A stretch of DNA of 64,000 bases from Hyphomicrobiales bacterium (GTDB lineage: Bacteria; Pseudomonadota; Alphaproteobacteria; Rhizobiales; JACESI01): the NCBI GenBank assembly GCA_039989895.1, contig JBDXGY010000002.1, positions 1 through 64,000 of the forward strand, written 5' to 3'. Below are positions 25,367 through 35,276 of the stretch, one piece after another (position 1 is the first letter of the stretch; each line of letters begins with the position of its first letter). Below the pieces are notes generated by a model. That model ran no database searches. It was given only the letters and a program-made list of their open reading frames with translations, and was not told the origin of the DNA. Made by a program: the position numbers and the translations under genes.

Positions 25367-26833
25367 ATGGTGTTGATTAGTCAGATTGCTAGCGCTCTTT
25401 TCTCTTCTATTTTATTTTGGCTCGTTGTTGTTTTTGTGGCGGGCTATTTCATTGGCTGCAGGCGCGCTTTGAGCGTGGTTGAGGGAAATTCGCGTTCTCT
25501 CCATTCTCTTCCAGGTTATCATGGTTCTTATCTCGGCCTTTGGGCTGTTTTGCCCTCTTTAGCTCTTTTGATTGCTTGGTCACTTGGCCTGCCTCATTAT
25601 ATTGATGGCGCTATCAGTCATCAATTTGCTGATAAGCTTGCCTCTCTTTCATTGCCACAAAAGGAAGCCTTTTTGCGTGATGCGAAGGCGCTGGCAATAG
25701 GTGGGATCGCCAGTAATGGTGATGAGGTGCGTGTTGCGGCTGGGGCATATGTTTCATCACTGATGGCGGGCGCAAACTGGTTGTTGCGCGGGCTTGTTGT
25801 CTTGCTTGTTGCTGGCGGTTTTTACTATGGCTATGCGCAAATTACAGCTCATAAAAGAACGCGCCATGTGGTTGAGCGTGTCAGTATGGTGGCGCTTATT
25901 GCGGCCTCTGGTGTTGCCGTTTTAACGACTTTGGGCATTGTTTTGTCGTTGGTGTTTGAGTCTTATCTTTTCTTTCAAAAAGTGCCTTTTCTTGATTTTC
26001 TGTTTGGTATTCACTGGAGTCCGCAAAGCGCCTATGAGGCTGCTGGGGCATCACCTGCAGAATTGGCTGAAGCTGCAAAGCGAAATGGCGAAGTATTTGG
26101 TGCAATTCCTCTTCTTGCCGGAACATTACTGATCACAGTGATTGCTATTTCGGTGGCCGCTCCTGTTGGTCTTTTGGCTGCGATTTATCTCTCTGATTAT
26201 GCGAGCACGCGTGTGCGCTCCATGGCTAAACCTATATTGGAAGTTTTGGCCGGTATCCCAACCGTGGTCTATGGCTTTTTCGCCGCTTTGACGGTTGCGC
26301 CTTTTATTAGGAATTTTTTTGACTGGCTGAGTATATATACGGATAGCTGGTTTGGTTTTGTTATTCCAGCGTCTTCCGAAAGTGCTTTGGCAGCGGGTGT
26401 TGTTATGGGGATCATGATTATTCCCTTTATCTCCTCCTTGTCGGATGATGTGATCAATGCGGTGCCGCAGGCCTTGCGTGATGGATCTGCGGGGCTTGGG
26501 GCGACGAAATCTGAAACTATTCGCAGGGTTGTGCTGCCAGCGGCTCTTCCGGGTATTGTGTCTGCACTCATTCTTGCGATTTCGCGGGCAATTGGCGAGA
26601 CGATGATTGTGGTGATGGCAGCAGGCCTTGCCGCCAATTTGACCATCAACCCGCTTGAAGCTGTGACAACTGTGACGGTTCAGATTGTAACTCTTCTTGT
26701 GGGGGATCAGGAGTTTGATTCCGCTAAAACACTAGCCGCCTTCGCGCTTGGCTTGATGCTCTTTTGCGTTACGCTTGCGCTCAATATAGTCGCCCTTCGG
26801 GTAGTCCAAAAATACCGTGAGCAATATGACTGA
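25367..26833 (+). CDS. pstC: Phosphate ABC transporter permease PstC
   Basis: A 488-residue inner-membrane permease, much longer than E. coli PstC (about 320) because of an N-terminal extension (about residues 1-230) with extra hydrophobic segments and a soluble part, common in alphaproteobacteria. The conserved permease core follows: PLLAGTLLITVIAISVAAPVG, VLAGIPTVVYGFFA, and the EAA loop GLGATKSETIRRVVLPAALPGI. Its stop overlaps the start of pstA by 8 bp (ATGACTGA), pointing to translational coupling. Confidence 0.96.
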   Translation: MVLISQIASALFSSILFWLVVVFVAGYFIGCRRALSVVEGNSRSLHSLPGYHGSYLGLWAVLPSLALLIAWSLGLPHYIDGAISHQFADKLASLSLPQKEAFLRDAKALAIGGIASNGDEVRVAAGAYVSSLMAGANWLLRGLVVLLVAGGFYYGYAQITAHKRTRHVVERVSMVALIAASGVAVLTTLGIVLSLVFESYLFFQKVPFLDFLFGIHWSPQSAYEAAGASPAELAEAAKRNGEVFGAIPLLAGTLLITVIAISVAAPVGLLAAIYLSDYASTRVRSMAKPILEVLAGIPTVVYGFFAALTVAPFIRNFFDWLSIYTDSWFGFVIPASSESALAAGVVMGIMIIPFISSLSDDVINAVPQALRDGSAGLGATKSETIRRVVLPAALPGIVSALILAISRAIGETMIVVMAAGLAANLTINPLEAVTTVTVQIVTLLVGDQEFDSAKTLAAFALGLMLFCVTLALNIVALRVVQKYREQYD

Positions 26834-28658
26834 TCAATCGTCCTCCAAAGCGCAGGCGCCTGACCTGCATACCTCAAAGGCGGCACATGAGCGCCTCAAA
26901 GCGCGGTACCGCAGTGAGGCAAAGTTCAAATATGCGGGCATGAGTGCGGTTCTGCTTGCCGTTTTGTTTCTTGTGCTTTTGCTTTGGACCATTGTTGGAA
27001 ATGCCTATTTGGCTTTCACCTATCACTATATGAATTTGCCAGTTTCACTTGAACAATCCGCCATTGATCCTGACCAAACGGGTGATGCGGTGATTATCGG
27101 TCAGGCAAATTATGGCGTCATTGCGCGTGATGCTATGAAGGCCGTTGTGCCTTTTGCAAAAGGGCGAAAAGATCGGCGGGCGCGCAATCGCCTGCTGACT
27201 TCTGATGCGGGGATTCAAATACGTGAAGCAGTATTGAGTGACCCCTTACTTATCGGCAGTAATGCGATAATTCCAGTTCAACTCGATGATGTTGGTGATC
27301 TTTATTTTAAAGACCAAGTGACAAAGCGCAAAACATTGTCAACCACAGGCATTGCCACTCCAACAGGGGTTGAGGGATCGATTAAAATTCTTTCAACGAC
27401 GAATGATTTTGATGCAGTCAATCGAGTGATCAAGGATAACCTTGTCTTCGAATTGGAAAAACTTCGCGTCAAAATTAATGCTAAGGGACGTTCACAAATC
27501 AGACTTGAGGGTCAGATTACGGCGATGCAAGATCGGCTCAATGCTGCCAGCGGTAAAGAGCGGGAAGTTTTGCAATCACGGTTTGATGGCCTGAAGAATG
27601 ATCTTCAAAACGCGATCTCTTTAATTGAGGCGGACACGAAAAAGGCTGAAGCGCTGGAAGCGCGGATTAAGGCCACAGGTGACAGCGAGCCACTTACGTC
27701 GCAAGTTCCGTCATTTATTATCCGTATTAATAGTGGCGTGGTGAAGGTGACAAATATTTCCAGCACTGGCGTCACCGGTGATGTTTTGGTGCCTTTGAAA
27801 ACCAATGAAGCTGCGGCAAAGGGGGCTTGGTCTTTGGAGGTTATGGAAAAGCCAGAAGACAACCGAAAGCTCTCAGATAAAGAAATCGTATGGTTGGATT
27901 ATATGAGGGAACAAGGGCTGATTGAATCGAAGTTCAATTCGGTGTTCTTTACATCAGGCGCCAGTCGCGAACCAGAACAAGCGGGTATTTTGGGTGCGAT
28001 CATGGGATCGTTATATACGATGATTGTGACCTTGCTTCTATCCTTTCCGATTGGTGTGGCAGCTGCAATTTATCTTGAAGAATTTGCTCCAAAAAACAAA
28101 CTCACCCAGATTATTGAAGTCAATATCAACAATCTGGCGGCGGTGCCTTCGATTGTGTTTGGTTTGCTTGGTCTTGCCATGTTCTTGAATGTGTTCGGGT
28201 TGCCGCGATCAGCCCCTCTTGTTGGTGGCATGGTACTGGCTTTAATGACCTTGCCAACCATTATTATTGCCTCGCGCGCTGCCCTGCGTTCGGTGCCGCC
28301 TTCTATACGAGAGGCAGCGCTTGGCGTTGGTGCTTCTAAACTGCAAACGGTAACGCATCACGTTCTTCCCCTAGCGATGCCGGGTATTTTGACGGGTACG
28401 ATTATCGGCATGGCGCAGGCGCTTGGCGAGACGGCGCCGCTTTTGATGATCGGCATGGTGGCCTTTATTGTTGATATTCCGGGCGGCCCGCTAGATCCAG
28501 CAACGGTCTTGCCAGTGCAAATTTTCATGTGGGCTGATTTTCCAGAACCGGCATTCCAACAAAAAACCTCGGCAGCCATTCTTGTGCTGTTAGCATTTCT
28601 CATCACGATGAATGCGCTTGCTGTTATCTTGCGCAAACGATTTGAGCGACGCTGGTAG
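26826..28658 (+). CDS. pstA: Phosphate ABC transporter permease PstA
   Basis: A 610-residue permease, about twice the length of E. coli PstA. The N-terminus (about 1-400) has one TM helix ([18 protein letters not shown]) and then a large region predicted to be periplasmic with a coiled-coil (about residues 205-285, rich in charged residues and Ala/Leu). The core permease follows, with [36 protein letters not shown] and the EAA loop [27 protein letters not shown] 26826 is used; GTG 26817 is in frame. The long N-terminal part is typical of Rhizobiales Pst systems, and its function is not known. Confidence 0.95.
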   Translation: MTDQSSSKAQAPDLHTSKAAHERLKARYRSEAKFKYAGMSAVLLAVLFLVLLLWTIVGNAYLAFTYHYMNLPVSLEQSAIDPDQTGDAVIIGQANYGVIARDAMKAVVPFAKGRKDRRARNRLLTSDAGIQIREAVLSDPLLIGSNAIIPVQLDDVGDLYFKDQVTKRKTLSTTGIATPTGVEGSIKILSTTNDFDAVNRVIKDNLVFELEKLRVKINAKGRSQIRLEGQITAMQDRLNAASGKEREVLQSRFDGLKNDLQNAISLIEADTKKAEALEARIKATGDSEPLTSQVPSFIIRINSGVVKVTNISSTGVTGDVLVPLKTNEAAAKGAWSLEVMEKPEDNRKLSDKEIVWLDYMREQGLIESKFNSVFFTSGASREPEQAGILGAIMGSLYTMIVTLLLSFPIGVAAAIYLEEFAPKNKLTQIIEVNINNLAAVPSIVFGLLGLAMFLNVFGLPRSAPLVGGMVLALMTLPTIIIASRAALRSVPPSIREAALGVGASKLQTVTHHVLPLAMPGILTGTIIGMAQALGETAPLLMIGMVAFIVDIPGGPLDPATVLPVQIFMWADFPEPAFQQKTSAAILVLLAFLITMNALAVILRKRFERRW

Positions 28659-28671
28659 CGGGGTAATGCAA

Positions 28672-29505
28672 ATGAATATAGAAGCAAGCCAAATTGGTAA
28701 ATTAAGCAAGGTCGCAATGACAAAAGTAGAGGCAACAATGTCTGATCCAAAAATTAAAATGCGCGGCGATAAAGTCTCTGTCTTTTATGGACAAAAACAG
28801 GCGCTTTTCGACGTGAATATTGATGTCAGAGATTGTCAGGTAACCGCTCTTATTGGCCCCTCAGGGTGCGGCAAGTCTACATTCTTGCGGTGCTTAAACC
28901 GGATGAATGATACGATAGATATTTGCCGTGTTAGCGGTGATATCACGCTTGATGGCAAAGATGTTTATGATAAGAATGTGGATGTGGTGGAGCTGCGTGC
29001 CCGTGTGGGTATGGTGTTTCAAAAGCCGAACCCTTTTCCCAAGTCTATTTTTGAAAATGTAGCCTATGGCCCGCGCATTCATGGGTTTGTGAAAAACAAA
29101 GCTGAATTAGAAGAAATTGTTGAGACCAGTTTGAAAAAAGCAGGCCTATGGGAAGAGGTCAAAGATCGTCTTGATTCAGCGGGTACTGGCCTTTCTGGTG
29201 GTCAGCAGCAGCGCCTTTGTATTGCGCGCGCTATTGCTGTCAGCCCTGAAGTTATTTTGATGGATGAACCTTGTTCAGCGCTTGATCCGATTGCGACAGC
29301 CAAAGTCGAAGAATTGATAGATGAACTTCGTCAAAATTATACGATTGTGATCGTCACACACTCTATGCAGCAGGCGGCGCGCGTGTCACAGCGTACGGCA
29401 TTTTTTCACTTGGGTAATCTTGTGGAAGAGGGCATGACGGATGATATTTTTACCAGTCCAAATGATCCAAGAACGCAAGATTATATTACAGGTCGTATTG
29501 GCTAA
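28672..29505 (+). CDS. pstB: Phosphate ABC transporter ATP-binding protein PstB
   Basis: A 277-residue ATPase driving phosphate uptake. Walker [11 protein letters not shown]-loop [20 protein letters not shown], signature [14 protein letters not shown], Walker [14 protein letters not shown] and H-loop VTHSMQQA are intact. The start is set at ATG 28672 with GGGG eight bases upstream; an earlier open frame would overlap pstA, and ATG 28666 is too close to the ribosome site. There are about 20 extra N-terminal residues before the conserved [14 protein letters not shown]. It is followed 23 bp later by phoU. Confidence 0.96.
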   Translation: MNIEASQIGKLSKVAMTKVEATMSDPKIKMRGDKVSVFYGQKQALFDVNIDVRDCQVTALIGPSGCGKSTFLRCLNRMNDTIDICRVSGDITLDGKDVYDKNVDVVELRARVGMVFQKPNPFPKSIFENVAYGPRIHGFVKNKAELEEIVETSLKKAGLWEEVKDRLDSAGTGLSGGQQQRLCIARAIAVSPEVILMDEPCSALDPIATAKVEELIDELRQNYTIVIVTHSMQQAARVSQRTAFFHLGNLVEEGMTDDIFTSPNDPRTQDYITGRIG

Positions 29506-29528
29506 ATTGAGAAAAGAAGGCACAAATT

Positions 29529-30242
29529 ATGTCTGATCATATAGTAAGCGCATTCGATAATGAGTTGATGCACCTCACCTCTCGTATTTCTGAAATGGGT
29601 GGTAAGGTGGAACGTATGGTGGGCGAAAGCGTGGAAGCTCTCGCGCGTATGGATATCGACGCGGCACGTCGTATTATCGAGCAAGACCGCGCTATTGATA
29701 CAATCCAGCGCGAGGTTGATGAGGCGGCTATTTTAACAATAGCGAAGCGTCAACCAATGGCGCAGGATTTGCGCATCATCATCTCTTGCATTCGTATTTC
29801 TAATGATCTTGAGCGGGTTGGTGATATGGCAAAAAATATTGCGCGCCGTGTAATCGATCTTGATGGGCAGGGCATGAAAACCAAGCTCATTCATGGTATT
29901 GAGAATTTAACGAACCTTGGTCTTGCCCAGTTAAAAGATGTGTTGGATGCTTTTGCAGCGCGTGACGTTGATATGGCTAATGCGGTGTGGCTTCGCGATG
30001 AACAGCTTGATGAATTTTATACCTCTGTGTTTCGCGAACTTTTGACCTATATGATGGAAGATCCGCGTAATATTACTTTTTGCACCCATCTCTTATTTTG
30101 CGCTAAAAATATTGAGCGGATTGGAGACCATGCAACCAATATTGCTGAAACAGTTGTTTATCTTGAAACAGGCCAAACCATGACGGATCCGCGCAAGAAG
30201 GTCTATGAGAAGATGGCGCCGGTTATGAATGGGGATGCCTGA
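29529..30242 (+). CDS. phoU: Phosphate signalling protein PhoU
   Basis: A 237-residue all-helical protein with two PhoU three-helix repeats, each bearing the metal-binding E/DxxxD-type motif (about residues 75-85 ISNDLERVGDMAKNIARR; about 196-208 IERIGDHATNIAE). It links the Pst transporter to PhoR and prevents Pho regulon expression when phosphate is plentiful. It lies between pstB and phoB, with the phoB start 2 bp from its stop. Confidence 0.96.
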   Translation: MSDHIVSAFDNELMHLTSRISEMGGKVERMVGESVEALARMDIDAARRIIEQDRAIDTIQREVDEAAILTIAKRQPMAQDLRIIISCIRISNDLERVGDMAKNIARRVIDLDGQGMKTKLIHGIENLTNLGLAQLKDVLDAFAARDVDMANAVWLRDEQLDEFYTSVFRELLTYMMEDPRNITFCTHLLFCAKNIERIGDHATNIAETVVYLETGQTMTDPRKKVYEKMAPVMNGDA

Positions 30243-30244
30243 CC

Positions 30245-30952
30245 ATGACGCCTAAAGTTCTGATCGTTGAAGATGAAGAACCTTTAAGTCTATTGCTGCG
30301 GTATAATCTTGAAGCACTTGATTATGATGTGGATGTTGTCAGTCGTGGTGATGAGGCGGAGCTTTATTTACAAGAGGTGGTTCCAGATCTTTTAATATTG
30401 GATTGGATGTTGCCGGGTGTTTCCGGCATCGAGCTTTGTCGACGGTTACGAATGCGCGATGAAACGCGCACACTGCCTATTATTATGTTGACCGCGCGCG
30501 GCGAAGAGACCGAGCGGCTGCGTGGTTTTGAAGAAGGGGCTGATGATTACGTCGTCAAGCCTTTTTCGGTGCCAGAATTGATGGCACGGGTGAGCGCTAT
30601 GTTGCGACGGGCGAAGCCAGAAGTCGTCGCTTCAACGCTTAAATCCGGTGATATCGAATTAGATCGTGAGATTCATCGGATTTATCGCGGCGGGCGTGAA
30701 ATTCATCTGGGGCCGACTGAATTTAGACTTTTAGAATTTTTAATGCACAGGCCAGGGCGTGTGTTTTCCCGTCAGCAATTGCTTGACGGCGTATGGGGTC
30801 GGGATATCTATGTGGATGAGCGTACTGTCGATGTTCATATTGGCCGGTTGCGCAAATCGATTAATAAGTCGCGCATGAAAGACCCGATCCGCACGGTGCG
30901 AGGATCGGGTTATGCCTTTGATGATAATTTTTCGAAAGAATTTACTGCTTGA
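30245..30952 (+). CDS. phoB: Phosphate regulon response regulator PhoB
   Basis: A 235-residue OmpR/PhoB-type regulator. The receiver domain has acidic EDEE, phosphoacceptor Asp in LLILDWMLPG, Thr in MLTARG and Lys in DDYVVKPFS. The C-terminal winged helix (about 135-232) includes LGPTEFRLLEFLMHRPGRVFSRQQLL and VDVHIGRLRKSI. It binds the Pho box seen before pstS. It ends the seven-gene phoR-to-phoB group and converges with gcrA over a 35 bp gap. Confidence 0.96.
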   Translation: MTPKVLIVEDEEPLSLLLRYNLEALDYDVDVVSRGDEAELYLQEVVPDLLILDWMLPGVSGIELCRRLRMRDETRTLPIIMLTARGEETERLRGFEEGADDYVVKPFSVPELMARVSAMLRRAKPEVVASTLKSGDIELDREIHRIYRGGREIHLGPTEFRLLEFLMHRPGRVFSRQQLLDGVWGRDIYVDERTVDVHIGRLRKSINKSRMKDPIRTVRGSGYAFDDNFSKEFTA

Positions 30953-30987
30953 TTCTTATGTTAAGGCGTCTTTTTAGGCGTTAGACT

Positions 30988-31497
30988 TTACGCTCTTTTC
31001 TGACGTCTTTCTGAGCTTGGCTGGTAAGCTATGCGGCTGTGGTAGCTGCAGTAAGGGGTGTCTTCGTCTGATTTGCGACCGCAGTAATGAAATTCGGATG
31101 ATTGTGGATCACCAATTGGCCAGCGGCAGGTATGTTCTGTTAAATCTGTGATATTAGCGCGTTCCCCAAAAGGAATAACCAGTTCTTCATATTGGGAGAC
31201 GCGTGGGGCGGGTGCGGCATCAGGACGTGCTTCGGGGTTTATTTTCAAAGCTGCATTTCCAACAGTGCCACCACTTTGTTGTCTTGACTTGGATGTATTC
31301 GATGATGAGCGTGGTTGGCGAGGACGGCTTGAAACATTTGATGTCTTGCCGCGACCTGATAATTTGAGGCGGTGAACTTTACCAATCACAGCATTACGTG
31401 TGACGCCACCAAGCTCTCTGGCTATTTGACTGGCACTTAAACCTTCAGCCCAAAGTTTTTTAAGAATTTCTACCCGGTCATCTGTCCAAGTTGACAT
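30988..31497 (-). CDS. gcrA: GcrA cell cycle regulator
   Basis: A 169-residue DNA-binding regulator restricted to alphaproteobacteria, which acts with RNA polymerase at promoters carrying the CcrM methylation site GANTC. The N-terminal helix-turn-helix MSTWTDDRVEILKKLWAEG and ELGGVTRNAVIGKVHRL is a near-perfect family signature; the C-terminal zinc-like part has TCRWPIGDP, YCGRKSDEDTPYCSYH with conserved Cys/His. The middle (about 50-110) is a polar linker rich in Ser/Arg. GGAGAGG precedes the start. GANTC sites at 31532, 31735 and 31764 lie upstream and could mediate cell-cycle timing. Confidence 0.96.
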   Translation of the reverse strand: MSTWTDDRVEILKKLWAEGLSASQIARELGGVTRNAVIGKVHRLKLSGRGKTSNVSSRPRQPRSSSNTSKSRQQSGGTVGNAALKINPEARPDAAPAPRVSQYEELVIPFGERANITDLTEHTCRWPIGDPQSSEFHYCGRKSDEDTPYCSYHSRIAYQPSSERRQKRA

Positions 31498-31802
31498 ACT
31501 GATATCCTCTCCAAGTCTTTTTCACTGGGCAGAATCCTTCACCGTGTACGGCCGATCATTTTTGATAAGCCATATTGGTGTGTGTACTTTTTAGGACTGC
31601 CGCGCCGCAAAGTGTGCTTCGTTTCAACTTTAACGCTACTATATCGTTCGACACCACCGCAAACGTGAAGGCGTCAAAAGTTAACGATTGTTTAATTTGT
31701 CCCCAATTCAAGGGATAGTGCAACTATGTAAAACGAGTCTTTTCCGTCGGCTACAACTTATGCGAGTCTTGAGTGGTGATTGCCAAGAGCTGCTTGTTAA
31801 TC
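31498..31802. other. gcrA/argD divergent intergenic region
   Basis: About 300 bp with no credible ORF. It has to hold the gcrA promoter. Three GANTC motifs (31532, 31735, 31764) are visible; those are the recognition site of the alphaproteobacterial CcrM methylase. I see no other clear structure here; the argD promoter begins right after it. Confidence 0.5.
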
Positions 31803-31832
31803 TTGACAAAACAGTCTTGGAATGTGCTAAAT
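31803..31832 (+). promoter_or_regulatory. Candidate argD promoter
   Basis: A consensus -35 TTGACA at 31803 and a -10-like CTAAAT at 31827 with an 18 bp spacer, preceded by TG (TGTGCTAAAT), which may act as an extended -10. It lies about 85 bp before argD. A terminator hairpin starts within about ten bases of the predicted transcription start. Confidence 0.6.
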
Positions 31833-31845
31833 TAATGTAAATTAG

Positions 31846-31875
31846 GAAGCCGCCTGCTTCAGGGCGGCTTTTTTT
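31846..31875 (+). terminator. Leader terminator before argD (possible attenuator)
   Basis: AAGCCGCC-TGCTTCAG-GGCGGCTT is an 8-bp stem followed by a T7 tract. It reads in the argD direction with no gene upstream on that strand. Bases 31846-31850 (GAAGC) can alternatively pair with 31856-31860 (GCTTC), which would break the terminator, so two mutually exclusive folds exist. Confidence 0.85.
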
Positions 31876-31916
31876 ATTTTTTATACGTTCAATAATCAAT
31901 TAACGGCAGTAAAATC

Positions 31917-33101
31917 ATGGTCTCGCCCGCACTCTATAATGCATACAATCGTATACCGCTGACATTCGCATCAGGCGATGGGGCATGGCTGACCACAGAT
32001 ACGGGCGAGCGCTATCTGGATTTTGGGGCAGGCATTGCTGTGAATTCATTGGGCCATGGTCATCCACATCTGGTTGAAGCACTTAAAAAACAGGCTGAAG
32101 GTATTTGGCACCTATCAAACCTTTATGATGTTGCAGAACAAAATGAGCTTGCTGATCGCTTGATCGCGGCAACCTTTGCTGACCGCGCCTTTTTTGTAAA
32201 TTCCGGTGCAGAGGCAATGGAAACGGCAATCAAAACAGCGCGGCGTTATCATTGGCGCAAGGGTGATGCGGAGCGTAATCGGATTATTACTTTTGAAGGC
32301 GCTTTTCATGGCCGTACGCTGGCAACAATAGCCGCAGGCGGCAAGGATAAATATCTTGAAGGCTTTGGTCCTCATATGGATGGGTTCGACCAAGTACCTT
32401 TTAATGACCATGAGGCGCTGAAAGCGGCCATCAGCGATAAAACAGCGGCCATTCTTGTAGAGCCAATTCAAGGCGAGGGCGGCATTCGCTCGGTGCCGCC
32501 GGAATGCTTGCGGGGTTTGCGTGCATTATGCGATGAGCATGGTCTTCTTTTGATTCTTGATGAAGTGCAATGTGGCGTTGGCCGCACGGGACATTTTTTC
32601 GCTCATGAGGCGGCGGGTGTTGCGCCAGATTTGATGGCTGTTGCCAAAGGTATTGGTGGTGGTTTTCCAGTTGGTGCTTGTCTTGCCAATGAAGAAGCAT
32701 CAACGGGCATTACACCGGGTATTCATGGAACAACTTATGGCGGCAATCCGCTTGCTATGGCTGTAGGCTGCGCCGTCTTGGATGTGGTTTTGGCTGATGG
32801 TTTTATGGATGAGGTGAAACGCAAAGGGCTTATGTTTAAGCAGAAGCTTGCTGGTCTGGTGGATACCAACTCTGATATTTTAGAAGAAGTACGCGGTGAA
32901 GGTTTGCTGCTTGGTTTGAAAACCCGTGGGCTTAATATGGATTTTATTGTGGCTGCGCGCGAAGCAAAATTATTGAGTGTTCCTGCTGGAACGGATATCA
33001 TGCGTATTCTGCCGCCCCTTAATGCAACGGATGAAGATTTTGAGGCAGCGATTGATCGTCTTGAAATGGCTTGTGCCACTGTTCGTGCCAAAAATACTTA
33101 A
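31917..33101 (+). CDS. argD: Acetylornithine aminotransferase ArgD
   Basis: A 394-residue class III PLP aminotransferase converting N-acetylglutamate semialdehyde to N-acetylornithine in arginine synthesis; relatives can also act on succinyl-diaminopimelate. Signatures: [73 protein letters not shown] and the PLP lysine in [14 protein letters not shown]. It heads argD-argF-hslO, an arrangement seen in many Rhizobiales. Confidence 0.96.
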   Translation: MVSPALYNAYNRIPLTFASGDGAWLTTDTGERYLDFGAGIAVNSLGHGHPHLVEALKKQAEGIWHLSNLYDVAEQNELADRLIAATFADRAFFVNSGAEAMETAIKTARRYHWRKGDAERNRIITFEGAFHGRTLATIAAGGKDKYLEGFGPHMDGFDQVPFNDHEALKAAISDKTAAILVEPIQGEGGIRSVPPECLRGLRALCDEHGLLLILDEVQCGVGRTGHFFAHEAAGVAPDLMAVAKGIGGGFPVGACLANEEASTGITPGIHGTTYGGNPLAMAVGCAVLDVVLADGFMDEVKRKGLMFKQKLAGLVDTNSDILEEVRGEGLLLGLKTRGLNMDFIVAAREAKLLSVPAGTDIMRILPPLNATDEDFEAAIDRLEMACATVRAKNT

Positions 33102-33142
33102 TCCCATATTATTGCCCCTATTGATTAAAAAAGACGAGAATC

Positions 33143-34072
33143 ATGATGAGTAAGCCTCGGCATTTCCTAGATTTAAAAAATCACGATGCACAAACGCTTC
33201 GCTATATAATTGATCATGGCCGTACTATGAAAGCGGATAGGCTTGTGGGTGGACGCATGGGTTATCAGCCGCTTAAAGGCAAAATGCTTGCGATGATTTT
33301 TGATAAACCATCCACGCGTACCCGTGTTTCTTTTGATGTGGGAATGCGGGAGTTGGGCGGCGAGACGATTTATCTTTCTGGCTCTGAGATGCAGATGGGT
33401 CGAGGTGAAACGATCGGTGATACCGCTCGGGTTCTCTCGCGCTATGTTGATGCTATTATGATCCGCACAACCGACCACGCTCGCCTGATTGAATTGGCTG
33501 AGGCAGCGACAGTGCCGGTTGTGAACGGCCTCACTGATGATAGCCACCCCTGTCAGATTATGGCTGATGTGATGACCTTTGAGGAACATCTTGGCGCCAT
33601 CAAGGGCAAGAAACTGGCATGGACAGGGGATGGCAATAATGTTTTGACATCTTTGGTTCATGCAGCTGGGCGGTTTGATTTTGAACTTGCTGCTGCAACG
33701 CCACCCGAGCTTAACCCTACTGATGAAGTGATGGATTGGGCGGAGGCGGAAAGCGTTCGCTTTTCGCTCACTGATGATCCCTATGAAGCCGTGGCAGGTG
33801 CTGATTGTGTCATAACCGATACGTTTGTTTCAATGGGTGATGACGAGCAAGCGAAACGTCATAATCTTTTGATGCCTTATCAGGTTAATGACCGTTTGAT
33901 GGCAGAGGCAAAATCATCTGCGATTTTTATGCATTGTCTGCCGGCTCACCGCGAAGAAGAAGTGACGACGTCTGTTATGGATGGTCCGCAATCTGTTGTT
34001 TTTGATGAAGCCGAAAATAGACTTCATGCGCAAAAAAGTATTCTTGCTTGGTGTATGAGCGGTAGCGAATAG
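33143..34072 (+). CDS. argF: Ornithine carbamoyltransferase ArgF
   Basis: A 309-residue anabolic ornithine carbamoyltransferase making citrulline from ornithine and carbamoyl phosphate. Carbamoyl-phosphate motif [14 protein letters not shown] (STRTR), HPCQ in [13 protein letters not shown], ornithine loop region DTFVSMGDD and [11 protein letters not shown] are all intact. It starts at either of two adjacent ATGs (33143, 33146). It sits 41 bp after argD and 13 bp before hslO, so the three genes should be co-transcribed. Confidence 0.96.
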   Translation: MMSKPRHFLDLKNHDAQTLRYIIDHGRTMKADRLVGGRMGYQPLKGKMLAMIFDKPSTRTRVSFDVGMRELGGETIYLSGSEMQMGRGETIGDTARVLSRYVDAIMIRTTDHARLIELAEAATVPVVNGLTDDSHPCQIMADVMTFEEHLGAIKGKKLAWTGDGNNVLTSLVHAAGRFDFELAAATPPELNPTDEVMDWAEAESVRFSLTDDPYEAVAGADCVITDTFVSMGDDEQAKRHNLLMPYQVNDRLMAEAKSSAIFMHCLPAHREEEVTTSVMDGPQSVVFDEAENRLHAQKSILAWCMSGSE

Positions 34073-34085
34073 CGATGAGAGGCTT

Positions 34086-35084
34086 ATGAAGCTTTCACAA
34101 GACACGGCGCTTGATATCAATACCATCACCTTTGCAGGTGATGATGCGGTTGTGCCTTTTGCGATTGAAAATTTGGATGCGCGTGGACGCGCCGTGCAAA
34201 TGGGCGCCGCCTTTGATGCGATTGTTACACGCCATGATTATCCCGCACCTGTTGCACGCCTTTTAGGTGAGATGATTGTTCTTACTGCGCTCCTTGGCAC
34301 GGCTATGAAATTTGACGGTCAATTGATTATGCAAGCCCAGACCGATGGTCCAGTTGCTTTGCTGGTGGTTGATTTTAAAGCGCCCGGCGATATTCGTGCT
34401 CATGCGCGGTTTGACGACGCGGCCTTGGCACTTGCCATTGAAAAAGACGAAATCGCCCCTGAGCAATTGCTCGGCAAAGGTGTGCTGGCTATGACCATTG
34501 ATCAGGGCGAGTTTATGAATCGCTATCAAGGTATGGTGGCGCTTGAGGGTGACAGCCTTGAAGGGGTGGCCCATGCTTATTTCATCCAGTCAGAGCAAAT
34601 TCCAACTCGTGTACGGCTGAGTGTTGCCGAACTTGTGAGTAATGTGGATGGTGAGGCCCGCCGCAGTTGGAGGGCGGGCGGTGCGCTTGTGCAATTTTTG
34701 CCCGAATCTGAGGATCGCATCAAGCAGCGTGACCTACATGGCGGGGATGGTGATGAAGGCCAGACGGTGGTCGAAGATGATAACGCATGGATAGAGGCTC
34801 AAAGTCTTTTTGCGACCATTAAAGATGATGAGCTGATTGATCCGGATATAAGCTCGGAGCGGCTTCTTTTCCGTCTTTTTCATGAACAGAGTTTGCGTCT
34901 TTTCCCCCCACAAATGGTTTTTGATAAATGCTCATGCTCTAGTGAGAAGATTTGGTCTGTATTGCGGGCGATGTCAAAAGCTGAGCTTGATGAGGCGGCT
35001 GAGAACGGAAAAATTCAGGTGAAATGTGAATTTTGCGGCACGGATTACTCAATTGCACCGGATGAATTACCGTCACCAAAATAA
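34086..35084 (+). CDS. hslO: Redox-regulated chaperone Hsp33 (HslO)
   Basis: A 332-residue Hsp33 holdase activated by oxidative unfolding. The N-terminal substrate-binding core contains the LGEMIVLTALLGTAMKFDGQL and YFIQSEQIPTRVRLSV stretches. The C-terminal redox switch holds a zinc site: CSC (in DKCSCSSEK) and CEFC (KCEFCGTDY), the CxC...CxxC arrangement that loses zinc and forms disulfides when oxidised. The last gene of the arginine group, a common Rhizobiales association that probably reflects genome organisation rather than a shared pathway. Confidence 0.95.
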   Translation: MKLSQDTALDINTITFAGDDAVVPFAIENLDARGRAVQMGAAFDAIVTRHDYPAPVARLLGEMIVLTALLGTAMKFDGQLIMQAQTDGPVALLVVDFKAPGDIRAHARFDDAALALAIEKDEIAPEQLLGKGVLAMTIDQGEFMNRYQGMVALEGDSLEGVAHAYFIQSEQIPTRVRLSVAELVSNVDGEARRSWRAGGALVQFLPESEDRIKQRDLHGGDGDEGQTVVEDDNAWIEAQSLFATIKDDELIDPDISSERLLFRLFHEQSLRLFPPQMVFDKCSCSSEKIWSVLRAMSKAELDEAAENGKIQVKCEFCGTDYSIAPDELPSPK

Positions 35085-35164
35085 TGGCGGCGGGTTTATT
35101 CTTGCTTTGAATATTGTGTGCGCTTCACAATTGTTTAGTAGTAATGGTTGCGATGGTGTGGTTG

Positions 35165-35180
35165 CGACAAATTACGACAA
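35165..35180 (+). promoter_or_regulatory. Direct repeats, possible OmpR-type regulator site
   Basis: CGACAA occurs at 35165-35170 and again at 35175-35180, that is 10 bp apart on the same face, within TTGCGACAAATTACGACAA. OmpR/PhoB-family dimers bind tandem repeats at about this spacing, and such a regulator is encoded 700 bp downstream. Confidence 0.4.
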
Positions 35181-35276
35181 TTTTTTATTGATATGACATA
35201 TTTGGGCGACATCTACACTTTAAATAGTGTGGCATGGCAGTTGGAAAAACTGCTCACCTCTGAAAGGATACTCCCA

